Part shown: positions 1 through 6,764 of the stretch, in pieces | Position numbering within the stretch: position 1 is the stretch's first letter | How the letters are laid out: each line of letters starts with the position of its first letter | Assembly: GCA_937900725.1 (NCBI GenBank) | Contig: CALCFP010000116.1 | Span: 1-6,970 of the forward strand | Length of the DNA stretch: 6,970 bases | Direction: 5' to 3' | From: an uncultured Bacteroidota bacterium | GTDB lineage: Bacteria; Bacteroidota; Bacteroidia; Bacteroidales; SZUA-534 | The notes under the pieces: model-generated | Databases searched by the model: none | What the model was told of the DNA's origin: nothing | The model's input: only the letters and a program-made list of their open reading frames with translations | Made by a program: the position numbers and the translations under genes

Positions 1-984
1 CTGCTTGCCTGCCTTCAAATTGTCATCGTCAAAGTTCAGGTGGCTTACACGAGCCAAAACTTCAAGGCTCTTTGGTGAAGCGTTTGCAGCCAAACCTGTC
101 TTCTTGTTATAGTTTTGCTTTTCGCCCTTAATCAAGAAACTTGCCTGAGCATAGAAACCATCAAGATAAACGCTTTCCTCTTTATCTTTCACAACTATGG
201 CATTTTTGGCAGAAGTTGCCATATAGTGTGCTTCAGCATAGAACTTGCCTTTGATGAAAATTGCCTCAGCCTCCAAACGCAAATAGTTGTCAGGGTCAAG
301 AGTGCCTGTTTTAATCAAAGCGTTTGAAACCACGGTAGTAGGGATAATGCCTGTGAAAGAAACTGTATTAGGCGATTTCACGAACATTGGGGCCACACCA
401 AAGTGAAGAACCGAATTGTCGTCGATAATTGGGCGGAAGATTGCCTTTGCAGAAAGTGACAAGCCCTGGTCGATATTCTTGCCATTGTCGACGTTGCCAT
501 CACTGAACAAGCCTGCAGTCAAGTTGAACTTGTCAGAAGTGTAGGCATAAGAAACGCCAATCTTACGCGAAGGGCAGAATGCGTAGTCGCAACTTGCATC
601 CTCGACAAACTTGTATGCCAAGCCAAGAGGTTTTGCGCCGTAAGGCTGGAAGTTGTTGCCTGCAGTGATTGAACTGTTGTCGTTCAACTTGTAGCCTACC
701 CATAAATCGCGGAACGAGATTGCCTTGCTTGCATAGCAAATCTCAATTTTTGCAGAGAATTTCTCATCAAAAGAAGCCGAAACGCCAAGACGGGTGTCAC
801 TCATTGCAATGCCATTGTGCTCTGCAAGGCTGTCGCCACCAATGAATGTACCTGCATCAAAATTTGTACGTCCGATAAGGCGCAATGTCATATCGCCTTT
901 TTCTGTCTTTACATTTACCTGAGCAAATGAACTTGTTACAAATGCAAGAACAAATGCTGAAACCAAAATACTTTTAAGTCTCAT
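1..984 (-). CDS. OprO/OprP-type outer-membrane porin, 3' end beyond window
   Basis: Probable outer-membrane beta-barrel porin of the phosphate-selective O/P type (Porin_O_P-like). The frame is open from ATG at 984-982 to the window edge, giving 328 residues without a stop; family members usually run to about 400 or slightly more, so the last strands and the closing C-terminal aromatic residue should lie outside. The N-terminus is a clear signal peptide: Arg2 and Lys4, a hydrophobic stretch at residues 6-19, and a likely cut at SFA|Q (21/22). The mature part has alternating polar and hydrophobic strands. Family-like stretches include FRDLWVGYKL, a TAGNNFQPYG segment and FCPSRKIGVSYAY. The family assignment comes from reading the translation, not from a search. 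Substrate specificity cannot be told; anion or phosphate selectivity is only the family's namesake. A 151-bp gap separates it from the phosphatase gene upstream, so it probably has its own promoter. Confidence 0.85.
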   Translation of the reverse strand, partial: MRLKSILVSAFVLAFVTSSFAQVNVKTEKGDMTLRLIGRTNFDAGTFIGGDSLAEHNGIAMSDTRLGVSASFDEKFSAKIEICYASKAISFRDLWVGYKLNDNSSITAGNNFQPYGAKPLGLAYKFVEDASCDYAFCPSRKIGVSYAYTSDKFNLTAGLFSDGNVDNGKNIDQGLSLSAKAIFRPIIDDNSVLHFGVAPMFVKSPNTVSFTGIIPTTVVSNALIKTGTLDPDNYLRLEAEAIFIKGKFYAEAHYMATSAKNAIVVKDKEESVYLDGFYAQASFLIKGEKQNYNKKTGLAANASPKSLEVLARVSHLNFDDDNLKAGKQ

Positions 985-1028
985 AGTCTGTTATTTATAC
1001 ATTAATAGTTGATTCACGAAAAACGATG

Positions 1029-1036
1029 CAAATATT
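1029..1036 (-). promoter_or_regulatory. possible -7 promoter element for the O/P-type porin
   Basis: Read on the minus strand this is AATATTTG, seven of eight matches to the Bacteroidota -7 consensus TAnnTTTG. It ends 44 bases before the ATG at 984, which would give a leader of roughly 35-40 bases, an ordinary length. No TTTG-like -33 box is seen at the usual distance, so the call is weak. Confidence 0.35.
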
Positions 1037-1053
1037 GTTAAAAGCACTGAATT

Positions 1054-1105
1054 ATTTATTGCTACTTCTTAAAAAAAAACTAGATAGTAACATATAGCAA
1101 TAAAT
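1054..1105. repeat. 11-bp perfect inverted repeat flanking an A9/T9 tract
   Basis: The arms ATTTATTGCTA (1054-1064) and TAGCAATAAAT (1095-1105) are exact reverse complements separated by 30 bases. The spacer contains nine consecutive A on the plus strand (1071-1079) and a 4-bp inverted repeat ACTA-ga-TAGT (1080-1089 region) directly beside it. On the minus strand this small stem is followed by nine T, so it could act as a weak terminator for the phosphatase gene. Alternatively the arms are half-sites for a regulator of the porin downstream: their centres are 41 bp apart, close to four helical turns, and one arm lies about 17 bp upstream of the possible -7 element. The sequence does not decide between these roles. 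Confidence 0.5.
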
Positions 1106-1135
1106 TATATGACGAACTATTGTCAGTTAGCTTCA

Positions 1136-3460
1136 TCATTCAATCCTAAGGCCGACAAGCAAAACGTCATCGACCTGTGCAGACATTTTGCCAAGTTTTG
1201 AAGGCGGCTTGCGCCAATCATCTATAATCTTGGCTATCAATAATTTTTGTTGTTCAAATGGTTTATCATGGATTTCGACAAGCATCTCCTTCACACGGCG
1301 GATTGTAAATTTGCGCATATCGGCGCCTCCACTGAACTGATCGGAAATACCGTCAGAATACATATATAGTGTATCACCTTTTTCCAAATCGACAATATTG
1401 TTGGTAAACTCCGGCGACTCATTGATATAAACGCCGCACGGCATCTTGTCTGCCTTGTATTCAATAAGTTCGCCGTTGCGAATAATAATCAGCGGACGAA
1501 AAGCGCCTGCAAACTGCATTTGTGCGGATTCGGCATTGAAAATACAGAATGCCAAATCGATGCCGTCTTCAGCCTCACCCTTTTTGCCTGTCTGACGCAA
1601 TGCTTTTTTCAGTTTACCACGCAAGTTGTTAAGAACGTCGGAAGCAGACAGTGTTTCAACGTTTTTTGCAGTCACAATCTCATTGAGCAATGATATGCCG
1701 AGCATGCTCAAAAATGCGCCTGGGACGCCATGTCCTGTGCAATCGGCAACTGCCAAGAGTTTGTATTTGCCCAATTGCAAGGCCCAGTAAAAGTCACCCG
1801 AAACAATGTTCAACGGACGCCAGAAGACGAGGCAATCGCCAAATATAGATTTCATCAATTCGTCAGACGGTATGGCAGCCTCCTGAATCCTTTTGGCATA
1901 TAGGATGCTGTCAGTTATTTGGTGATTGGCATTGGTCAAAAGTGTATTCTGACTCGACAGGTAATTGCGCTGACCTTCAATCTCATCACGTTGTGACTTT
2001 ATTTCTTCTGTCTTGATATTGAGCAACTTGTTTTGCTCAAGAATTTCGGCATGTTGGTGTGCAAGACGCTTGTTCTGATCGTTGAGCAACTGATTTATTT
2101 TTCGTCTACGGACGCTATTACGGTAAATCACGATGACCAAAAGCGACAGAAAAACTATCAGCATTGTCGAAATGACTATTATCAAGACAAAATGCTCCGA
2201 CTTTTCTTTGTAAACCAATTCCTTTTTGCGTTCCGACAGTTCAATTTGGCGAATTTCCTCATCAAACTCAGTCTGGATTTTAGTCTGCGTAGAATTCACA
2301 AGGTATCCGTCGTTGTTTTTTCTTCTATTCAACTCATTGATTTTCTTACTATATGAATATGCCATACGGTAGTTGCCGGTAGTTTCGTAATATTCGGTAA
2401 AAGCGTGATACAACTCTTCTTTCGACAATGCGATCAAATCGCTATTTTCTGTTTCCGACTCCAAATTCTGAAGCATCTGGATGGATGTCATATAGTCGCC
2501 GCAAGCCATTGCATACCTGGCCTTGCGCAAGTTGTATGAAGGCTTGTATCCGGAAACACCCAAATCGGCCAATATTTCATTTCCCAAATCAATATATAGT
2601 TTGCAACTGTCGAGCGCTGTTTTACGAATATCATTTTTGCTGTTTTTTGACTGTTCAAGATAGACATCGGCTAATGCGCAACACACTCTCAAACAATTGG
2701 TTGTATTTCGTTTTACAAGCAAACTGTACGACTCAAGCAATGTTCCTTTTGCCAATTGCAACTGCACCAGACTTCCGTTCTCATCGATGCACTGCAAAAG
2801 TTGTCCGTAACCCAAATTATACAAATCTTCAGCCACGCCATTATTGTTATTTATATGCTTGTCTATGTCAAGGGCGTGTCCGAAATACTCATAGGCCCTG
2901 TCGTAAACTTTATATTCGAGACATTGGTGCCCCATATTCCGGTATAATTCAGCCACAGCGGACTCACGTCCAAGGGCCTTGTACAATTCGAGGCTACGGT
3001 TATAGAATCCGTTTGCTGTGCCGTTTGCACCTTTTATTGACAATATCATGCCGAGCATATTACAACAATGGGCATTGTTGAGCGTATCGTTTAGCGATGA
3101 GTACAACTCATTTGCACGCGATGTATATTCATAGGCCAAATCTATTTCATTATCAAAACAATGAGCCCATCCTAAGCACCGCAATGAATTGGCCCGTTTG
3201 TACGGATCATTAAGTTTTTGAGCCAAATCAAGTTCCATTGTAGCATACCTGATTGTAGAATCTACATTTGGATGATTAGTTGACAAATAATCAAGAACAT
3301 TTAACCTGTCAGTATCGTTTTTAATAGTATATAGTTCGCATACAAGACTGTCAATATTTTGATTTTCAGAGGCATCCAGATACGTATTACAAAAAAACGA
3401 TAGTAAGAATGCAAGAATCGTTTTCTCTAAAATGCCGATATTGACTTTAATGTCTGCCAT
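1136..3460 (-). CDS. membrane SpoIIE/PP2C-family serine/threonine phosphatase with TPR sensor region
   Basis: Predicted bitopic inner-membrane phosphatase of 774 residues. In order: a weak N-terminal signal sequence (Lys13, hydrophobic 14-24); a helical TPR-like region at about 60-375, with repeats such as AELYRNMGHQCLEYKVYDRA; a charged helix at 385-420; one transmembrane helix at about 424-446 followed by RRRK, which places the rest in the cytoplasm; a coiled coil at about 450-515 rich in Q, E, K and N; and a PP2C/SpoIIE domain at about 515-773. The metal-site motifs are all present: VSGDFYW (Asp556), ADCTGHGVPGAF (Asp573), YSDGISDQ (Asp703) and QVDD (Asp764/765), so it should be catalytically active. 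Family members remove phosphate from serine or threonine, often on STAS anti-anti-sigma proteins; the target here is unknown. The gene starts 12 bp after the putative porin and is probably co-transcribed with it. The ATG at 3460 is preferred because the signal sequence follows directly, although no Shine-Dalgarno sequence is visible. Confidence 0.92.
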   Translation of the reverse strand: MADIKVNIGILEKTILAFLLSFFCNTYLDASENQNIDSLVCELYTIKNDTDRLNVLDYLSTNHPNVDSTIRYATMELDLAQKLNDPYKRANSLRCLGWAHCFDNEIDLAYEYTSRANELYSSLNDTLNNAHCCNMLGMILSIKGANGTANGFYNRSLELYKALGRESAVAELYRNMGHQCLEYKVYDRAYEYFGHALDIDKHINNNNGVAEDLYNLGYGQLLQCIDENGSLVQLQLAKGTLLESYSLLVKRNTTNCLRVCCALADVYLEQSKNSKNDIRKTALDSCKLYIDLGNEILADLGVSGYKPSYNLRKARYAMACGDYMTSIQMLQNLESETENSDLIALSKEELYHAFTEYYETTGNYRMAYSYSKKINELNRRKNNDGYLVNSTQTKIQTEFDEEIRQIELSERKKELVYKEKSEHFVLIIVISTMLIVFLSLLVIVIYRNSVRRRKINQLLNDQNKRLAHQHAEILEQNKLLNIKTEEIKSQRDEIEGQRNYLSSQNTLLTNANHQITDSILYAKRIQEAAIPSDELMKSIFGDCLVFWRPLNIVSGDFYWALQLGKYKLLAVADCTGHGVPGAFLSMLGISLLNEIVTAKNVETLSASDVLNNLRGKLKKALRQTGKKGEAEDGIDLAFCIFNAESAQMQFAGAFRPLIIIRNGELIEYKADKMPCGVYINESPEFTNNIVDLEKGDTLYMYSDGISDQFSGGADMRKFTIRRVKEMLVEIHDKPFEQQKLLIAKIIDDWRKPPSKLGKMSAQVDDVLLVGLRIE

Positions 3461-3472
3461 TTGAAAAAGGTA

Positions 3473-5620
3473 TTAATCGTAGAACGACCAACGGATGCCA
3501 TAACTGAACGTGGCTTTAGACGTTGGATAGTATGGCGCCAGCATAAAATGACGGTTGTCAAACAAGTCGTAGTTGATATGATGCCCGCAAATGAAGAAAC
3601 GGACCTGCTTGATGCGCACATTCAGGAATGCACCTACAAACGGATAGTCGCCAGTCTGCGTGCCGTTCTGGTTGAAGAACATTGACGTGGCTGGACAATA
3701 TGCGGGCGCATTGTACCTTGTCCAGTATGTCATATCCAGTCCCAACTGGAAAAACAAGTGGCCGCCTGTGCTCTTGAAAAACAAATCGCGCTCGTAGTAA
3801 AGCGCCTCGTATGCTGTAATCTTGGCCAACGGCAAAACCTCATCGTTGCCCGATATCTGATAGTTGATTCGGCTCACAAGGTTGAACCCTCCGCCCGACA
3901 GATGGTTTCGGAATTGCAAATCCATCACAGAAAAGGCCTTGTCGGCTTGTGCTGGCTGGCAAAGAGTATCAAGATATATGTAGTTTGTCTGCAAGGCGTA
4001 GTTGCTTCCAATGCTTGTGCGGAAACGCGGAATGTCGAGTTTTCCTGACACTCTGGCGGTGATTGGCCTGTCGCTGAAATCGTGAAGCCACTTGAAATGG
4101 TTCGACTGATAATTCATAAGGAAATAATCGGGCTTACGCTGCTCAAACAGACACTCAGCCGACACAGACAGCGGCTTGTCTGATTTTGAAAAGCGTTGGG
4201 TGACATTGCCTTTTATCTCAAAATCGCCCATACGGTAGCCCGCAAAATACTGACGATAACTGCCCGAGAAAGTCAACAAGCCTGGACGTGTGCGATGCAA
4301 GCCTGCCTCAATGTAGCCGCTGCTCTTTTTTGTATAGTCGGAGTTTTCGAAAAGCGTATCGACATTAAAGTAATAATATTCCGCCTTGTGCACACCCAAT
4401 GCCCCATACAGGCCGAACGGGGCGTACGGATTCTTTATCTCTTCAAGATTCAGCCTGATTTGATGTATCTGGTCAACATAAGAACACGAATCGTAGGTTG
4501 ACCTTTTAGAATAATTATGCTCGTAAAGCGACAGCGAGTCGTTTATTATCGGGTTGAAATACTTTTTATTGGCATCTCTGTAATACTTGTATGAGTTCTG
4601 ACGGCTGAACGTGTATTGAAGGCTGAACCAATAGCCGCCCGTATCGGAAGTGTCAGATTCCTTTGCCCTCACGAATCCAACTTTCTGGTCGATGAACCAT
4701 TGACGGTCCTTGATGAAAGTGCGGGCATCGGACAGTTTTGTGGCAATCTCTTTTGGGGCCATAATACTGTCGGTGACAAAATATTCATCAACAATGCCGC
4801 CATTTTCCTGGACATCGATCCGATTGAATGTCCAAGCCAAATGTGTGGCAAAGCGCCCCTCGACGTATGAACCACCCAGACTGCCTGAACGGTTTTTTGT
4901 CTTCTGCAATACATACTCGCCGTCGCCACCGTATGAATCGTACTTGAAAAACAGATTCAACCCTTTGGTGACATTCTGTGTATGAATCAAGCGGATAATC
5001 TGCTCCTCTTTCATTCCACCGTCGTAGCCGAAGAGTGTGAACGGCTTTACCACATTGTAGAATTCCTCGGTTGAAGCCTGATGCATATACGGTGTGTACG
5101 ACTGCAGAAATATGAATCGCGTAGGTGCGTTAGGTTCAAAATATTCGTGGCTGTGAATGGCCGTTCCCAACTGATGAAGATATGCGGTCACACGACCGTC
5201 GTAATTGGCAGGACGGTGCAGGTTCAGCATATCAAGCGTGGAATCGTAGGTTGATATTTCGAAATCGAAAACATTCGGGTCGTAATGCCACTTATGAACA
5301 CGCAGTGTATCGGGCTCAACATAGATACGGCGGTAAAGAGCATATTTCGATGTGTCGCGGACCGCTTGTAGCGCAACGCTGTCAGCATTGTGAGTATCAG
5401 TATTTTGCAAGGTATCGGCCACCGACAACGAATCCAGCATTGCCGAATCTGCAGCCACGGAATCCGCAACCACCCCCAGCGTGTTTACTATGGTGTCTTG
5501 ATTTTGTCCGTCAACAATACCTGATATAAACAGGCTATCAGCAACTTGAGCATTTGCGGAATGCACTGTTGCCAAAATCATAGCGGCCACTACAACAAGT
5601 TTTGTTCGGATTTTCATCAT
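3473..5620 (-). CDS. putative outer-membrane porin, Porin_10 type
   Basis: Large beta-barrel protein of 715 residues that fits the Bacteroidota putative porin family (Porin_10, PF14121) by pattern reading. It begins with a strong signal peptide: Lys3, Arg5 and Lys7, a hydrophobic core at 8-19, and ANA|Q (24/25) as cut site. Residues 28-90 form an Asp/Ser/Ala/Thr-rich linker with repeated ADS-like units, then comes the conserved-looking entry DTLRVHKWHYDP (104-115) and the FIFLQSYTPYMH segment (169-180). From about residue 190 alternating aromatic and polar strands continue to the end, which closes with FSYGIRWSFYD, a terminal aromatic strand typical of outer-membrane barrels. It should act in the outer membrane; its solute is unknown. 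Two adjacent ATG codons (5620 and 5617) could start it; the two products differ by one Met. It is the first gene after a 159-bp gap with a promoter-like element and is closely followed by the phosphatase gene. Confidence 0.9.
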   Translation of the reverse strand: MMKIRTKLVVVAAMILATVHSANAQVADSLFISGIVDGQNQDTIVNTLGVVADSVAADSAMLDSLSVADTLQNTDTHNADSVALQAVRDTSKYALYRRIYVEPDTLRVHKWHYDPNVFDFEISTYDSTLDMLNLHRPANYDGRVTAYLHQLGTAIHSHEYFEPNAPTRFIFLQSYTPYMHQASTEEFYNVVKPFTLFGYDGGMKEEQIIRLIHTQNVTKGLNLFFKYDSYGGDGEYVLQKTKNRSGSLGGSYVEGRFATHLAWTFNRIDVQENGGIVDEYFVTDSIMAPKEIATKLSDARTFIKDRQWFIDQKVGFVRAKESDTSDTGGYWFSLQYTFSRQNSYKYYRDANKKYFNPIINDSLSLYEHNYSKRSTYDSCSYVDQIHQIRLNLEEIKNPYAPFGLYGALGVHKAEYYYFNVDTLFENSDYTKKSSGYIEAGLHRTRPGLLTFSGSYRQYFAGYRMGDFEIKGNVTQRFSKSDKPLSVSAECLFEQRKPDYFLMNYQSNHFKWLHDFSDRPITARVSGKLDIPRFRTSIGSNYALQTNYIYLDTLCQPAQADKAFSVMDLQFRNHLSGGGFNLVSRINYQISGNDEVLPLAKITAYEALYYERDLFFKSTGGHLFFQLGLDMTYWTRYNAPAYCPATSMFFNQNGTQTGDYPFVGAFLNVRIKQVRFFICGHHINYDLFDNRHFMLAPYYPTSKATFSYGIRWSFYD

Positions 5621-5625
5621 AGCCG

Positions 5626-5633
5626 CAAAGATA
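5626..5633 (-). promoter_or_regulatory. -7 promoter element upstream of the Porin_10-type gene
   Basis: On the minus strand this reads TATCTTTG, a full match to the Bacteroidota -7 consensus TAnnTTTG. A TTTA sequence lies 18 bases further upstream, where a -33 TTTG box would be expected. The element ends only five bases before the first ATG at 5620. If it is used, the transcript would start at or within a few bases of the start codon, giving a leaderless or nearly leaderless message. A chance match in an AT-rich region is the main alternative. Confidence 0.45.
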
Positions 5634-5731
5634 GTTATAGCACAGAAACTTTAAATATTAATACCATAAAAACATATCTTACGCATAAAGCAAATTGAAA
5701 ATTCCTGCATTGGGCAAGGGCATATCGATTT

Positions 5732-5760
5732 GGCACCCGAGTTTGTTTACGGGCACTGCC
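5732..5760 (-). repeat. bulged GC-rich hairpin downstream of the RNA methyltransferase gene
   Basis: The arm GGCACCCG (5732-5739) pairs with CGGG (5750-5753) and TGCC (5757-5760), leaving a three-base CAC bulge and a ten-base loop. It starts about 20 bases past the methyltransferase stop on the transcribed minus strand, a position suited to a terminator or a 3' stabilising hairpin. No T-run follows it, so it is not a standard intrinsic terminator. The motif GGGCA occurs three times on the plus strand nearby (5712, 5718 and 5751), so other pairings are possible. Confidence 0.4.
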
Positions 5761-5779
5761 TGGAATACGGATGTATAGG

Positions 5780-6313
5780 CTAACCGAAATTAATCTTCGA
5801 AAAGACGTCCCACATTACAATTCCCGCGCTTACCGAAATGTTGAACGAGTGTTTTGTGCCTGCTTGCGGAATCTCGATGCAATCATCGCTGGCATCTACA
5901 ACCGTTTGGTCGACTCCATTTACTTCGTGCCCGAAAATCAACGCGTATTTTTTGCCTTCTGCTGGCCTGAAATCTTGCAGAGCGATGCTGTTTTCGGCTT
6001 GTTCGACCGACAAAATGGTGTAGCCTTCGGCCCGCAGTTCGGCAATGGCGTCAAGCGTCTGCTCAAAATGCTTCCACTCAACCGATTCCGTCGCGCCGAG
6101 CGCTGTCTTGTTGATGTCCTTGTTGGGCGGTGTCGCTGTTATGCCGCACAAATAGAGTTTTGCCATTCCAAGGCAGTCAACCGTGCGGAAAACCGACCCT
6201 ACATTGTTTGAACTGCGCACATTGTCAAGAACTATGGCCACAGGCAATTTTTCCGCCCTGCGATATTCTTCTACCGTCAGGCGCCCTAACTCATCATTTG
6301 TAAGTTTTCGCAT
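5780..6313 (-). CDS. SpoU/TrmH-family RNA 2'-O-ribose methyltransferase
   Basis: Cytoplasmic SPOUT-fold enzyme of 177 residues expected to transfer a methyl group from S-adenosylmethionine to a ribose 2'-OH in tRNA or rRNA. The three family motifs are visible: motif 1 NVRSSNNVGSVFRT (31-44, with Asn37 and the catalytic-type Arg43), motif 2 LIFGHEVNGV (125-134, Glu130), and motif 3 IEIPQAGTKHSFNISVSAG (147-165, Ser156 and Asn158), which forms part of the knotted cofactor site. Motif 3 has Phe157 where many homologues have Leu. The length suits a single-domain member with no added RNA-binding domain, as in TrmL-like proteins, but the sequence does not reveal which RNA or nucleotide is modified, so no gene symbol is given. 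The ATG at 6313 gives a complete N-terminus. It lies 46 bp after the small membrane-protein gene with no clear promoter between them, so co-transcription is plausible. Confidence 0.92.
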   Translation of the reverse strand: MRKLTNDELGRLTVEEYRRAEKLPVAIVLDNVRSSNNVGSVFRTVDCLGMAKLYLCGITATPPNKDINKTALGATESVEWKHFEQTLDAIAELRAEGYTILSVEQAENSIALQDFRPAEGKKYALIFGHEVNGVDQTVVDASDDCIEIPQAGTKHSFNISVSAGIVMWDVFSKINFG

Positions 6314-6359
6314 ATCAGTCTTTATTAATTATTTGCATAACAAGCAATCACGCACCGTC

Positions 6360-6764
6360 TCAGTTCATCCAGAAATTTCGGAACTGCACGAACGTCATTG
6401 GCGCAAATGCCCACAAAAATAACAAAACCGATATTACTGCGTCGGTTATTATCAGAGTGCGTTTCCTGCCAGGTGAAATGACGAGGAATAAAGTCGCGCC
6501 GACACGCATAAGCAACTGCGAAACAATAAAGACAAAAACGCCAAGCGAATATTTATTGAACTCCATAGCGCTTGCAGGGCGTAGCCTCACCCACTCCGAC
6601 AAGGCACGCTGCATTCCAGTGCTTGTGAGCGGATGGCTCGTGACGGCACTTACAGGATAGGCGTCAGTGCACGAAAAAATGCCGAAGTAGGCAAGCGCTG
6701 CTGCCAATACTACGGCAAATATCGTGTTTACTGTCATATACGGCTCGCGCCCGAACACTGTCAT
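6360..6764 (-). CDS. small membrane protein, divergent DUF2752-like
   Basis: A 134-residue protein with three predicted membrane helices at about 13-30, 73-97 and 104-123, and a basic RKR loop at 100-102. The segment from Cys32 to Arg87 resembles DUF2752, a small membrane family whose usual core is a CP-x-CG-x-TRA motif followed by an Asn and a second helix. Here the corresponding stretch is HPLTSTGMQRA (44-54) followed by Asn70, so the TG-x-x-RA part remains but the CP cysteine is a histidine. This assignment is a pattern judgement and could be wrong; the family's function is unknown to me. The ATG at 6764 overlaps the previous stop as ATGA, which supports this start over Met10 at 6737 and suggests translational coupling to the upstream gene. 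The RNA methyltransferase gene follows after 46 bp. Confidence 0.75.
   Translation of the reverse strand: MTVFGREPYMTVNTIFAVVLAAALAYFGIFSCTDAYPVSAVTSHPLTSTGMQRALSEWVRLRPASAMEFNKYSLGVFVFIVSQLLMRVGATLFLVISPGRKRTLIITDAVISVLLFLWAFAPMTFVQFRNFWMN

Larger units (their letters stand above)
985..1135. other. AT-rich intergenic region between phosphatase and O/P porin genes
   Basis: This 151-bp non-coding gap separates the stop of the phosphatase gene from the start of the porin. It is markedly richer in A and T than the flanking genes. It contains the inverted repeat with its A9 tract and the weak promoter element, listed separately. No open frame on either strand looks coding. Confidence 0.7.
5621..5779. 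other. two-part intergenic region between RNA methyltransferase and Porin_10 genes
   Basis: A 159-bp gap with two unlike halves. The half next to the methyltransferase (about 5701-5779) is roughly as GC-rich as the genes and carries the bulged hairpin. A minus-strand frame is open from 5789 to a TAA at 5681-5679, with possible starts at GTG 5756 (25 residues) and ATG 5723 (14 residues); the plus strand is also open there for about 26 codons. I do not call a gene because there is no supporting start signal and both strands are open. The other half (5621-5700) is AT-rich and contains the promoter element of the porin. Confidence 0.6.

Noticed and set aside
115..327. 70-codon plus-strand open frame
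   Set aside because: It is antisense to the O/P-type porin, whose minus-strand frame is continuous across this stretch and reads as barrel protein.
1110..1138. Imperfect hairpin (TGACGAA / TTCATCA with an inner AACT/AGTT stem) overlapping the phosphatase stop codon
   Set aside because: The pairings are short, AT-rich, interrupted and partly exclusive, and no T-run follows directly on the minus strand, so I do not call it a terminator.
2428..3081. 217-codon plus-strand open frame
   Set aside because: It lies wholly antisense to the TPR region of the phosphatase gene; its translation is rich in Arg, Cys and His with no domain-like pattern, as expected for a shadow frame.
3389..3460. Lipoprotein signal at Cys24 of the phosphatase
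   Set aside because: The residues before the cysteine are SFF, not the small residues of a lipobox, and an internal membrane helix already anchors the protein.
5732..5760. Intrinsic terminator for the RNA methyltransferase
   Set aside because: A GC-rich hairpin is present but bulged, and it is not followed by a run of T on the transcribed strand; it is listed only as a hairpin.
5771..6211. 146-codon plus-strand open frame
   Set aside because: It is antisense to the RNA methyltransferase, whose minus-strand frame shows all three SPOUT motifs; the plus-strand translation shows no recognisable features.
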